Source: Desmodesmus armatus
Lineage: Eukaryota; Chlorophyta; Chlorophyceae; Sphaeropleales; Scenedesmaceae
Length of the DNA: 64,000 bases
Direction: 5' to 3'
NCBI GenBank assembly: GCA_007449985.2
Contig: VIIQ02000051.1
Span: 434,001 to 498,000 of the forward strand
Shown here: in pieces, positions 1-11,114 of the stretch
Position numbering within the stretch: position 1 is the first letter of the stretch
How the letters are laid out: each line of letters begins with the position of its first letter
The notes under the pieces: generated by a model
Databases searched by the model: none
What the model saw: the letters and a program-made list of their open reading frames with translations, nothing else
Told to the model about the DNA's origin: nothing
Position numbers and translations under genes: made by a program

Positions 1-1118
1 GCAAGTATGCATCCTCCGTTGCAGCTCCTGACCAGCACCACAAGCAAGTCAGGGTTTGACTTGTCCTCTGGTTCACCCACTCAGGGCAGAGCAGCCTGTT
101 AGGGACAGGCAGAACTTTGAGGTTGACTGGACAGTCGACATATTTTGGGGGGGGGGGGGAGGTTGTTACAAGTGGATACTTTCACCGCTGAGCGGTGGTG
201 TGGAAACTTCTCGCACCCTTGGCCGCAGCGGGCCTTGGCAATTGGCATCTCGCGTGCAGCCTTTAAACTTACTTTTGACCTATATCTTTTACAGTATGAT
301 CCGTCGTCTTGCTGGTCACCACGCTACATCTTGGTCAACATGGGCGTACGAATGCAGCAAACCCCCTTGTTTCAGCGCTAGAACGCTAGCGTTGCTGACA
401 TGCACAACGCGTCGTTGAATGACATTGTTTTGAAATTGGTTTAGCGTTGGTTTGGCGTTGGATCGTCCGCAACGCTCCGTTGGTGTGCAGCAAAACCCAA
501 AGCCGAACCAACGCCGAACCAACGCCAGACCAACGCGAACGAACGACACTGGTGACTCATAGCTAGAGCTAGCAGCTAGAGCAAGTAGCTATTAGCTACT
601 ATAGGGCGTCGACTTGTCGTCAACCGCCGAGTTAAAAGGCTGAAGCGCTGTGGCACCCTTGCACACCCGAATTACTCACGCCCGCTCACCCAAACATTGT
701 AGCATACCCTACCGAATTGTTCGATCACCAGTATGGTGTCCGTCAGCGGAGTCTTCCGCAGGCTTTTCAGCCTGCTGGCCCTGTTTCTTGGCCTTTGCAT
801 GGGATCCCTTGTTGGAGCTGAACGCACAACAACGTAAGATCCAGGAACCGTGCCCTGTGGCACAGGCACACGTCTGAGCAGGCACTTCCAAGACGTGGCA
901 CTGCTGTCAGGTGAACGGTCTCACCTTATCCGTCCTGCCGTTATTTCCATCGCCTTGTTCTGCATTTGTCATGCAGCAGCCAGGCAGTGACCAACGGTGA
1001 GCGTCTGACATGGCCGAGGCCTACAGACAGAAGCTTTGCCACTACAGACAATGCAGGACATCTTTGCCTGCACGCGTCACAGTGGTAGCGTTCACAATGG
1101 CTTAAGACAAAACAGCTC
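1..1118. other. No gene recognised; imperfect hairpin and short repeats
   Basis: Open frames here are short and show no family motif. There is an 11-G run near 148-158, an imperfect inverted repeat at 438-540 built from GCGTTGG/CCAACGC units, and a run of CTAG/GCTA words at 560-605. Nothing supports a coding call. Confidence 0.4.
438..540. repeat. Imperfect inverted repeat (potential hairpin)
   Basis: The left arm (about 438-463) contains two GCGTTGG words, and the right arm (about 500-535) contains three CCAACGC words, with a loop of about 35 nt. The arms pair imperfectly. No coding frame or transposase lies next to it, so it may be a decayed transposon end or a simple palindrome. Confidence 0.45.
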
Positions 1119-1430
1119 ATGTCGCAAATGCACCACCATCAGGATCCCACCCTCCGCACTTGGCACAATGAGGCTCATGCTCATGCTCCTGACGCATCGC
1201 ACCTTCATGCTTGCAGAGAAGCCCTTCATCGACACTGTCGCCCTGACAGTTGGGGTCCCCACCGTCGCCTGCTTGGCGATGCATCTGATGATACCCTTGA
1301 TGGCGGCGGACTGCAAGGCGGTCGTGGTGCCACCGGTAGCCGTGGCGGTCGTGGTGATCGTGGCCGTGGTGGTGGCCATGGCCGTGGCGATCGTGGCCGT
1401 GGTCGTGGTGGCGCCCGCGGCGGCCGCTGA
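1119..1430 (+). CDS. Small RGG-box protein or last exon of one (hypothetical)
   Basis: This ATG-started frame of 103 codons ends in an arginine-glycine tail: from about residue 68 it reads GGRGATGSRGGRGDRGRGG and continues as RG/GRG repeats to the stop. RGG/GAR tails are typical of RNA-binding proteins such as fibrillarin, GAR1 and hnRNP-like factors, but no RRM or other fold is visible upstream, so the partner domain, if any, lies in exons I did not find. The first half is His-rich (HHHQ, HAHAP) and may be untranslated or intronic; a CAG at about 1218 could be a 3' splice site. The same bases on the other strand give a His-Gly-Asp-rich frame, the mirror of the GGC/CGT repeat, which I do not favour. 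Confidence 0.3.
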   Translation: MSQMHHHQDPTLRTWHNEAHAHAPDASHLHACREALHRHCRPDSWGPHRRLLGDASDDTLDGGGLQGGRGATGSRGGRGDRGRGGGHGRGDRGRGRGGARGGR

Positions 1431-4064
1431 TGATCGCCAGCCATCCCTTTGACGCAAGGACAGGTGATCGGTGCAATCTGCACTGGGCCGGCAGCAGTTC
1501 CCCCGCCAGGGGAATCATGGCATGATGCAGTTGCAGTCAATCAGTGGCTGTGATACCAGGCAGTTCTGACTGGTGAAGACAGTTCAGCTCATCATTGCGG
1601 TCTGTCACACTGTACATGTGCCACATCGAGTGGACGCTGGAGTTAGATGGCCTCACTGTAACGCACCCAATGCAACCATGGCAATGCACCCAGGCAATGC
1701 ACCCAGGCTGGGCAGGTCAGACATGGGCCTGCAGGTCAAGTGCATGCTATGAACTGCATACAACGTCGCTGACATTGCACACATACCCTTTGGAGGGGCC
1801 CCCAACGGTTGGTAGACTTATCCACGCTTGCCTTCTGTGTTCTTTCCCATGTGTGCCACACAGCCATGGCATGGTTGATGCCCCGCCAGGTACAGCTGTC
1901 ATGCTGGTTAAGCACGAAGAGTAGCACGAAGAGTGTAGCACGAAGAGTGCAGCATGAAGAGTGTAGCGGCTAGCATTGTCACACTGAGTTTCTGAATGCA
2001 CGCAGAGTGGTTAATAAAGCAGCAGTTGCAGTTGTTGGCAGTTGCAGGTGTTGTAGCTGTTTGGTGCTGCTGACTGCTGTGGTTTGCTGGTGAGGTTTTG
2101 GTTTGGTTCATTCCTGTTGGTTACAGGCAAATGCTGGTTTTTGGGTCGCGGTGTGCCGGTGTTGTGCTGTAATCCACTGTTGGGACGCTTTACTGCTCTC
2201 ACACTGCACTTATACAGGACTGAAACCCATGGTGCCACGAGGTTCTGCAACGGCCGGCCAGCACTGCTGCCAGCATTACTGGTAGGAATGCATATCAGGT
2301 GTTTGTCATGTCAGACTCCTAACTGTGGTGGCGCACTATGTCCAGCAGGGTCCAATGCAACCATCAAGTGCTCTGCAAAAGTGCTGGCCTGTGGCAGAAC
2401 GGCGGTGGCTGCTGCCAGTGGCGGCGCACCGATGCGGGACTCTCTCCCTTCCCCCCAGCCTTAGCTATATTCTCTCGTTGGCGTTCACCGTTGGTTGAGT
2501 AGTACGAAACAGCCGTCATCATAATGAACAACAACACAAAAACATTTGTGCACAACTACAATGGAACGTTGACAGCCTGTACATGAATTTAGACCGATGA
2601 ACTGCCAGCACCGAGCGTGAGATTAGTTTTGCCACAGCTGAGCTATGAAGAGCTGGGTTACTAACACAGTAGCTGTGCCCCGTAGCTGTGCCCCGTCTTG
2701 CCAAGTCAAACATTTTCCAGATAAAAACATTTTCAGTGACTTGACGTCTCAATCAGCCTTGTTTGACTTGCAATACTGCCTAACTGTTCAAGCACAGGCT
2801 CATGGCTTTGGCGTTGCCAACGCAAGGTGGCTGCACTTGCAAGTGCAATTGGTTACCGTGCAGCGCTAACACCTCTTGTGTTGCGAGCGTCCCTTTCTAG
2901 TTGCTGTCCAGCTGTTGCTGGCTCAGAATATGGTAGCGGCCTGGTTCCTTATGTGAGGCGCGTATACAACTGGGAAGTGATGCTGTACAGCTTGGTGGAA
3001 GCCCAGCCGGCACACAATAAGATGGCAACCCTGAGCTGCGTGGGTGGTGAGGCTGTGCGTGTTGCTGCTCAGCAAGAGCGCTGTCACAGCGTCTGTTGTG
3101 CTGACATGCGTGATGAGATAGCAGGGTTGAGCATTACTGCTTGTTGTGATCATCTCAGATAGTTTGAACGTGCGCTGAACAACAACAGGTGATCACTCAT
3201 AGGTGTGTCGCTGACAGCAGGAGCCTTTTTGAGGCTTGGTAGCATCAGTCACTGCTGCTGCTGTAGAGAGGCGCTGACGCAGGAACACCAAGTTATTGCA
3301 CCTGCCTGACACATCAACTACTGCTGCACCTTACAGCAGATGTAGCTGCTGGCAAGCGCTGTTGTATTGGCCCAAGCAGCTTGCAAGTCAATTGGGGAAG
3401 GGGATCCGGAGTTGGGCGTTATGCTTTCCACACGTGTGCGCAGTGGGATTGTAGTGGGCCAACTGGTGAAGCTGGATGGGACGTCAAATGCCCAATTTGT
3501 ATGTGTGTTATTACGCAGCATGAGTGTGCAAGGGCGAGGGTTCAGGCTTCACCGTAGTGGAAGAGGCCCTGCCAGGCTGGCTACCTGGCAGGTGCAACTG
3601 TCAGGCAACTTGAACGGTGCTGCTCAACGTGTTGCTTCTGGTCTCTCTAGACCTAGATTGAGCTGAAGTTTTGATGATATTACAGCGGTAGACAACGAGG
3701 CGGAGAAGAGGCAAGGTGGGCCAGCGATCCTGGTGCTGTTGTCGTGCTCATGTTGCGATGATGTGTGCTTCTGATCAACATACTCAGGTTCATCTCAGCT
3801 ATGCAGCTGCGTGATCTGCCTTCCCACGCTGGGATGCTGAATAACAGTGTTGTAGCACTGCTGCTGTCTTTTCCCTGATTAGTCAATCGGAAGCCAAGAT
3901 CCAGCTCTGTGCAGGTGGATTCATGCAGGATAACGTGCTGTTGCTCAATCAAGGCTGTTTGCAGTGCTTGCAGGCCCGGTACTTGCAATCGCTGACAGCA
4001 GTGCTGCAGTTGTGCCAGCAACAGCAGTCAGGAACAGCGCGGTCCCTTGACAGGCACACTGACA
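1431..4064. other. Gene-poor stretch
   Basis: No frame here is longer than about 125 codons or shows a recognisable motif. The stretch holds a 15-bp tandem repeat at about 1912-1970 (AGCACGAAGAGTGT-like units, four copies). The frame at about 3367-3660 (plus) is open for 99 codons but unrecognised. It probably includes the promoter and 5' leader of the gene that starts at 4065. Confidence 0.4.
1912..1970. repeat. Tandem repeat, ~15 bp x 4
   Basis: About four copies of a unit like GTAGCACGAAGAGTG follow one another with one or two substitutions. There is no coding context. Confidence 0.6.
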
Positions 4065-7000
4065 ATGCTGAGCAGACACCTGGGAACAAACAGTTGCTTG
4101 AGTCATTCAGCAGCAACCAGCAGCAGTGGTGCTGCATGCAGACAGCCCTTGGCAGGCTGTCTCCACGCTTACAAAGCAGAACGGCAGGACTACACACCCA
4201 TTCCCTTCAACCAGCAGCAGCAGCTAAAGCAACAGCAGCAGCAGCGATTACCGCAGCAGCCACCGCAGCAGCAGTGGGTACAACCAGGCCCCTGGCAGCA
4301 GCAGCAGTGGCCTGCAGCTGCAGCAACACCCCAGCAAGGCTCTGTACAGCCATCAAACCCTCCCCAGCAGCAGCAAGCACCACAGCGGCGTGTCCGCCGC
4401 TCTCGCTCGCAACTCCTAGAGCAGCGGGAGCAGCAGGAACAGGCATCGCCATGGCAGCAGCCGCAGCAGCAGCAGGCACCCAGACCCCCTGGCCAGCGCA
4501 GTCCGCCGTCAGCACAAGAGGATGGTTGGTTTGTTGAGCAGCCGCAGGACGGTTGGCTTTCACAGCAGCCGCAGGGCCCGTGGTCTGAACAGCAAGCGCA
4601 GTGGCAGCAGCAGCTGCAGCAGCAGCAGCAGCAGCAGGAGCAGGTGAATGCAGTAGAGTGGCGGGAGGTTGTCGACCAGCTGCAGGATTGGCTGGACCAG
4701 GGTGATGGCAACCAAGGGGTGCCTGTGCGGCTGGTCAGCAAGGCATACAGGATGGGGAATGCAGCAGGTGCGTAGGGGCTCGACGGGGCTGTCGCTAGTG
4801 TGGGTGTGATGCTGTGGCAGTGGGGCATTTAGCAATAGCAGGGCAGTGCGATGCTGCTTGTGGGGACGCGGGGCTGTGCGTCCATTTCACCAGCAGCAAA
4901 CCAGCGGCTAGTCGGCTGTGTGCAGATCTAGAGGGAGATTACTGGTGTTTTTGCAGCAGGGGGCCATTTTTAGTGCCAGAAAATGCAGCAACATCCATTA
5001 TGGTAGTAGCCATGCAGCAGAACACTGCTGCAATGCCGCAGCAGCGGACAAGGCAAGGAGTGTCAACTGCCCCCCCTGCTGAAACACACCCCGCATGCAT
5101 CTGTGTGTCGCTGATACACTGTTTCCTCTCTGCTGCCCCTGCTGTATCGCATGTTGGTCTCACCCCCCTTGTGGAATATGTTGTGCTTATCCATCCTCCA
5201 TTTCCCCGTCCTCTCCGTTTTTGTCCCGTCCCCCCCCCCCCCCAAACAGCTTGGTTCCATGAAGGCAAGTACCTGCGGTCATCAGTTTGCATACAGAGAT
5301 CATGGCTTGCAAACACACCATGCCTGCATCTGTGTCGCTGACACACTGTTGCCAATGTCCTGCTCCTGCTGTTGTGCATGTCGGTCTCTCCCCTATTTCC
5401 CCCCCCCCCCGTGCCCAAACAGCTTGGTTCCATGAAGGCAAGTACCTTCAGTCATCAGTCCTGCATGAGGAAGTCATGGCTCGCAGCGGCAGGGGTCAGC
5501 TGGAGGTTGCTGCACTCACCCACCTCATCCGCACAGCAAGCAGCCGGCGTGATGCCGCGCTGGCGCTGTCGGCAATATCTGCGGTGCGGCATGTGGCGAT
5601 TGGCCAGGGACGGGTGCAGCCCTGGCCTGACAGCTTCCTCAAAGCATTCATCAAGGTAAGCTGACAGAAGCCCGGGGGGGGGGGGGCAGGGGGCAGGGGT
5701 GGGGGGTAATTTTGTGCTGGGTGCACTTCTATGTGGTTAGGGAGGGCGGGTGCAGCCCTGGCCTGACAGCGTCTCCAAAGCATCTGTCAAGGTAACTTCC
5801 CAGAGTGGGAGGGGGGAAGTCGGTGCTGGGGGCACGTCAGGTGAGGGAGGGTGGGGTGTGGCTCGTAGTTGCGGTGCGGTGCGGCATGTGGCGATCGCGA
5901 TGGCCAGGGGCGGGAGCAGCCCTGGCCTGACAGGTTCCTCAAAGCATTATCAAGGTAGGCTGACAGAAGGGGGGGGGGGGAGGTGCTGGGGCAAGTTGGT
6001 GATGGAGGGTGGGGTGTGAGTGGGTGGGGGGAGGGAGCTGGCCTGACCGTTTCCATTCAAGATAGGCTGGGGGAAGCGCCGGGGGGGGGGGGGTCAGTGC
6101 TGGGTGCAACTCCTCCCTACTTTGTACAGACAGGGAGGGAGGGCGGGTGCAGCGCTGGCCTGACAGCTTCCTCAAGGCATTCATCAAGGTAGGCTGGGGG
6201 GCAAGTCAGTGCTGCTGCAGGCCAGGGGTGGGGGTGGGGGGTGGGGAATGGGGAGGGGGGGGGGGCTGGCGTGACCAAGTCCTCAAGGCAGTCACTGAAT
6301 GCATCAAGGCGAGTCGGTAGAAGCGTGCTACTAGGGGCTGCCTGACAGCATTCCCAGCGGAGGCTGCCGCAGTGGGCTGCAAAGGGGGGTGGGTTGGTGT
6401 TGGGACGTGTTCAGGCTTCAGATGCTTGTTATTTTTTTGAGGTATAAGGGGGGGGGGGGAGAGATGCTCGTATGCCCCTCCCGCACTCACCTCAGGTTTG
6501 TATCATGTGTGCAGATGACCACCCTATGCGACATCAAGTTGGTGCTGGGACGTGTGTGTGTTCGGGCTTGAGATGCTTGTATTCCCATGCCGCCCTCACT
6601 CTCTGGTCAACTAACTTCCCATCGTGTGTGCGCTCATGTGTGTAGATGACCACCCTATGGGGGTGGGGACGGGAGGGGGACGAGAGGGGGGGGGGGTGTG
6701 GTGGGGGTGGGGGTGGGGAACAAAAAGGGTGGTGTTTGTACAAAGGAGGGAGAGTTGCACTCACCCCATGTTTGTATCGTGTGTGCGCTCACGTGTGCAG
6801 ATGACCACCCTATGCGACAGCCACGAGGTTCTCGTTTCAGCCATGCAGCGACCCAACGAGCTGGGCTTTGTGATCAAACACAAGTCCAACATCGCCCTCA
6901 AGCACTGGGGCAACTCCCTGGAGCTTCACAAGCTAAAGCAGATCATGTTTGATTCTCCTGATGTACTCACCCCATGTTTGTTTTGTGTGTGCACTCACGT

Positions 7001-7428
7001 GTGCAGATGACCACCCTATGCGACAGCCACGAAGTCCTTGTGTCAGCCATGCAGCGCCCCAACGAGCTGGGCTTTGTGTTCAAACACAAGTCCTTCAACA
7101 TCGCCCTCAAGCACTGGGGAAACTCCCTGGAGCTCCACAAACTGCAGCAGATCATGCTGGTGGCAGCTAGAGCCGGCCTGCCCCTGATGCTCGCATGGCA
7201 TATGCGCTTGTGCGCACGTGTGTGAATGCTAAGCAGTGGGGGAAGTTGGATGAGGTCCTAGGGTGGTTTAGGGCGCAGGGGGTTACGCAGTATAAGCCGG
7301 CTATGCAGAAGCTGCTGCAGCAGGCAGCTGCGGAAATGGCGGCGGCGGCAGCAGCAGAGGATGGGGCAGGGGGAGATGAGGGGGTGGGAGATGCAGCAGC
7401 AGTGGTGGCGGTTGGCTCTGTGGAGTGA
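4065..7428 (+). CDS. Q-rich PPR-like helical-repeat protein, probably plastid-targeted
   Basis: Proposed exons are 4065-4767, 5423-5655, 6801-6962 and/or 7007-7428; junction phases agree (phase 1 into exon 2, phase 0 into both exon 3 copies). The N-terminus MLSRHLGTNSCLSHSAATSS is Ser/Thr/Ala-rich with few acids, like a chloroplast transit peptide. Exon 1 is then dominated by Gln/Pro runs. Exons 2 and 3 encode paired helices, ending with a PPR-like unit (MAYALVRTCVNAKQWGKLDE then VLGWFRAQGV), so an organelle RNA-binding role is inferred. Exon 3 is present twice in tandem, both in frame. Near 7189 the frame must shift by one base (a missing base in CCCCTGATG would fix it) to join the first half of exon 3 to the PPR unit. 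The domain is too short for a firm family call. Confidence 0.5.
5235..5460 (+). repeat. Duplicated 3' splice site and start of exon 2
   Basis: The sequence from AAACAGCTTGGTTCCATGAA onward occurs at about 5244 and again at about 5417. The second copy keeps the frame and is taken as the real exon 2. The first copy diverges after about 35 nt and loses the frame. The preceding intron sequence (CTGTGTCGCTGA...CTGCTGT) is also repeated, at about 5100, so the unit spans intron and exon. Confidence 0.7.
5605..6325 (+). repeat. Five decaying copies of the exon 2 end plus 5' splice site
   Basis: A segment like GGTGCAGCCCTGGCCTGACA, followed by a Ser-Lys-Ala-Phe-Ile-Lys coding end and a GGTAAGCTGACAGAAG-like donor, occurs at about 5608, 5745, 5905, 6140 and 6270. 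Only the first is continuous with the rest of exon 2. The others carry substitutions and gaps, separated by long G runs. They look like serial tandem duplications of an exon-intron border. Confidence 0.7.
6487..7170 (+). repeat. Tandem duplicated exon 3 (two full copies, two remnants)
   Basis: The junction GTGTGCAGATGACCACCCTA or a close variant appears near 6515, 6645, 6800 and 7006. The last two lead into complete, nearly identical exons of about 150 nt that differ by one codon-sized gap (three bases) and some substitutions, and both stay open. The first two are short remnants that run into G-rich intron. Confidence 0.8.
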
Positions 7429-8040
7429 ACGGATTGGTTGGCGGCTGTGGTTGAGTGTGTGTTTTGATGTAGTAGGCCCTGTAAGACGGTCTGACGCGGG
7501 CATACTGTGTTTTTTCTGTTCATGGCTCGCTGTTGCCTGTGAACAGGAGGTGTGATTCATGTTGGGTTTTGACTTTGAGTTTGCATATGCACGACGCAGG
7601 CTTCCTGAAACCTGTGGTGGATTTAAACCTGTGGTGGATTTGAAACCCGCTGTCATGGCCAACCAATGGCCGAATTATTGACGACATGACGAGTCTTCCT
7701 TTACGCAACAAGCTCACAGCCAGGCTGTCAGCCAATAGCCCGACCTTCTGACAGAGGGTTGTGCTGAAGTGGGTTGTGCTCAAGTGCCTCAGCAGGTTAA
7801 TTTGGGACGAGCCTGAACCTTTGAAAGCGCAGGTGCACAAAGTCGCCGGGCATGAGCAAGGTCAGGGGTACTAATACTCTAACTCTAGTTAGTAGGTTAC
7901 TACCCCTGAGCAAGGTTACTGGCCAGGCTGTTGAGTTTCTACAGCAAGGGTTTATATGTTTGCATGAGCGAGAGCGCGGTGCCGTCAGTGGTTTCTACAC
8001 ACACTTGTGATCATTTTCAGAGGATAAAGAGCCAAGTTAC
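7429..8040. other. Intergenic, no gene seen
   Basis: No supported gene. A TTTATAT word at about 7950 lies some 90 bp upstream of the next start codon and could be a TATA-like element. A short direct repeat (AACCTGTGGTGGATTT) occurs at about 7610-7640. Confidence 0.4.
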
Positions 8041-11000
8041 ATGACCACCATAACAGACGCAGTGTGCACCGCGCGTAAAATTCCTGCTGCAGCTCGTAGC
8101 CTTCCTGCTCCCAAGGTTGTGGTTCTATGTTCACTGGCAACAGCAGTTTTACTTGTAAGGCCAAGCTATGCTGCTGTTGACGCAGGCATGGAAGATTTGA
8201 AAACGGGTCGACAGATCACTGCTGCTGTTGCAGGTGCTGAGCTTGCAATGGCAGCTGCGATCCTCAGTCAATATCAAAGTAGTGGCAGCTATCAGCAGTA
8301 CTCGAGAGGAGGTCATCAAGCAGGTAAGCAGTTGGCAGGATGTCTCAGCACTGCAGGGTACTGTGTTGCATGTCCAGGTTGTTCGAATCACACATGTCTC
8401 TATGGGCTGATTAACACTGTGCTCTTGTCAACAGATCACTGCAGCGAAGAAGGACATCACGAAGCAGTATGAGCACTGCTCATCCACCTGGGTAGGTGCT
8501 GCTTGAGGTCTCTGCACACCACCAGCAGCAGATTGCATGCCTCAGGTTGTGTCTACCAGCAGTGCTGTTGCAGCTGCTTGCCTGTATCAAGTTTGAGCAG
8601 CCTTTCTATCCACACCCACCTGAATGCTTCCTGCTGCACGCTGTTTCATACCAGCAGTGCATACTCAGCTGGTAGTGCCACAGACAATGAATTTGAGCAG
8701 CGTCAGATAGAGCCTCACAAGGAAAACTCCTGCTGTATCTTTGTGCAGGTGGATGATCATGATGTTAACCACAGGGGCCAGGTTGGAGCAGCATGCAGGG
8801 GCCTGGACTCAGCTCGGCTCAAGCTGAACACAAGCAGCAGCTTGGTGGCACCAGTGGTGGTTCTGTCACATGACCGACCTGAGTACTTGGGCAAGACATT
8901 GATGACACTTCTCAAGTGAGTGTAGAGTCTGCACCGCACCACACATCCCTGCCACTGCACCCCATGTGGGAATGGCGCCTGCTGCAGCAGCAGTACACCA
9001 ATACACCAGCTGGCATAAGGAGAATCCAATGCCGCCAATGGTGTTTTTTTGGTGTCTTCAGTGTGAGCAGATTCCCCCACATGTCCTAGCACTTGGTTGG
9101 CGGTCAGTGTATGCAGATCCCCCCCCCATATGCTAGCAGGTGGTTGGTTTTACACCCAACAGCAGCAGCACCAGCAGGTGCGGCACTGGTCCCCTGCAGC
9201 AATTTCTTGAGGAAGTGCACTTACGTCATGTGAGGTTGCTGTAGCCCTAGCATCTGCAGAATATACCTGTGTCCCTGACACCTCCTGCTGCACAGGTACT
9301 GGACAGATGATGACGCAAACGAGCAGCGCTTCCCCCTGTTTGTATCAATCGACGGCACGTACCAACCCACCCTACTCATGGCCACAACCCTCCGCTTCAC
9401 GGCCGACATCCAAGTCATACAGAACGTCCGAGATGAGACAGCATGCAACGGGGTAGCAGATGGATACTGCTGGCTTAGTCATCACTACAAGATGCTGCTG
9501 CAGTTATTTTTTGAATGTTTGAAAGCCCCCCGCCTAATTTTCATAGAGGAAGATCTTGCAGTGGCTCCAGACTTCTTCCGCTACTTTGCAGCTACTGCCC
9601 CTTTGATGGATCAGGACCGCAGCATCCTATGTGTATCAGCATGGAGCGATCAAGGTCAGGAAGGCAGGGCTGCCAACAATACAGCGCTGTACCGGACGGA
9701 TGTCATGCCCGGGCTTGGGTGGATGCTTACTGCTTCGCTGGGCTTGGAGGCGCTACCGGGGTGGCCAGGCGCAGCGTGGGATGAGTACTTGCGCGATCAG
9801 GGGTTCATCAAAGGGCGGCAGTGTGTCTTCCCGGAAGTGCCTCGCACGCACACATTCGGAGAGAAAGGTGCCTCTGGCGGCCTGGGGTATAAGGATCACT
9901 TGGAGAATATGGTGCTGAACAAGCAAGCAGTGGATTGGGCAAAACAGGTGCGTGTATTGTGCAGCTGTGGCAGGTTTAGTCAGCCCCTGCCTTGCTACAG
10001 CCCACGCTGCTGCAGCACCGGCGAAAGCAAGTGGGTCTGTAAGTATGCATGCATTTGCAGCATGCTTCTCTGCATTGTGTGCAGGTTTAGTCCGTGCGCA
10101 TATCCCCATGTTGTCTCTGACTTGGCAGTTTTGTTGCGCATCTGCACGGTGCAAATCAAAAAAATTTGCACAAACCAGAGAGGTCTCTATAAGGGCTTTG
10201 CCCGGTGCCCTGTTTACAACTGTCCCCTCACTGTTTGGCCTTGCTGCAGGACCTGTCGTATTTGAAAAAGGACAACTATGCGCAGCTTATGAAGTCATGG
10301 CTTGCATCTGCAGTGCGGCTGGATGCGCAAACTGTCAGTCAGCTACGGACATACTGCGCTACCAGCCAACCGCCGGATGCAGACCGCCGAGACATGCTGA
10401 TCCTCTACAAAGATAACAACCACTACAGTCAGCTGGCCTTGCAACTGGGGCCCATGATGTGGGACATCAGCGCCGGGGTGAGTACCGTCGGCTGCACAGC
10501 GGCTTGTGGAATCTGCAGGGTGGTTTGCATGCCTAGTGATCATTGACAATGGCAGCAGCAGTGCGGGTGCGGCCGAGAGTGCCAGCAGCAGCAACTGGGA
10601 CCCATGATGTGGGATAGCAGCGCTGGGGTGAGCGGGGGTTGGGTGCACAACAGCCTGTGGCATTTACAGGATGGTTTGCATGCATGCCTAGTGAATCACC
10701 ATTAGTACTAGTAGTACCAGTAGTACTGGTAGTACTACTACTATAGTAGTAGTTATCATTGACAGTGTGGCTGAAGTGGTACATCGTGATGTTTTTGTCA
10801 CAATAATCTCATCAACGGGTTTCTACTGCTGAAGTCGTTGCACTGCAGGTTCAGCTGCAGCATGGTGGCCCTAGCGAAGTCTGTGGAACCCCATGAGCCC
10901 CTAACTCCCTTGCGGCTTGATCTGCTTTGCCGTGCTAGCTAGGAACTCTGTAACTGCAACTGTGACTGCAACACTCTTCTTGTTCTCTCCATGCTTCTCC

Positions 11001-11114
11001 TGACTACAGGGCCAAGTGCCTCGTGCATCATACCATGGCACTGTGATTGTGCGGTGTAGAGGCAGGCGCTTATTCCTGGTCAAGCAGCGGCGGTCACAAA
11101 GCAGCACCTCCTAG
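8041..11114 (+). CDS. MGAT1: Alpha-1,3-mannosyl-glycoprotein 2-beta-N-acetylglucosaminyltransferase I (GnT-I, GT13)
   Basis: GnT-I adds GlcNAc to Man5 N-glycans in the Golgi and opens the route to complex glycans. Proposed exons: 8041-8323, 8435-8491, 8749-8915, 9296-9947, 10250-10477, 11010-11114, about 496 residues in all. A hydrophobic segment (VVVLCSLATAVLLV, about residues 28-41) fits a type II Golgi anchor. It is followed by a helical stem (TREEVIKQ-ITAAKKDITKQ), then VVVLSHDRPEYLGKTLMTLL, the metal-site region FIEEDLAVAPDFF, LYRTDVMPGLGWML, RTHTFGEKGASGG and DLSYLKKDNY, and a C-terminal VPRASYHGTV. These match the GT13 order and spacing. Two oddities are EED where EDD is usual, and WDE where WDD is usual. 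Exon 1 must change frame by one base near 8230-8290 to reach the stem; a cryptic intron or a base error would explain it. The family call is firm, the 5' end is not. Confidence 0.88.
10435..10690 (+). repeat. Tandem duplication of the exon 5 end and donor in the GnT-I gene
   Basis: The sequence coding QLGPMMWDISAG with its GTGAGT donor (10438-10483) and about 60 nt of the following intron is repeated at about 10590-10690 as QLGPMMWDSSAG with a GTGAGC donor. The second copy is preceded by CAGCAGCAG and would be an in-frame 36-nt exon (10594-10629) if spliced in. Confidence 0.75.
10700..10755. repeat. AGT/TAC microsatellite in GnT-I intron
   Basis: About 50 bp made of TAGTAC, AGTACT and TAG/TAC words with local dyad symmetry, inside the last intron. 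Confidence 0.6.

Noticed and set aside
1117..1518. His-Gly-Asp-rich minus-strand frame resembling a metal-binding protein
   Set aside because: It is the mirror of the GGC/CGT repeat that encodes an RGG tail on the plus strand; no metal-transporter or signal motif supports it.
4190..4828. Cys-rich minus-strand frame opposite the Q-rich exon
   Set aside because: A shadow of CAG repeats (CTG read as Cys/Leu/Ala); the plus frame has a good start, splice phase and downstream exons.
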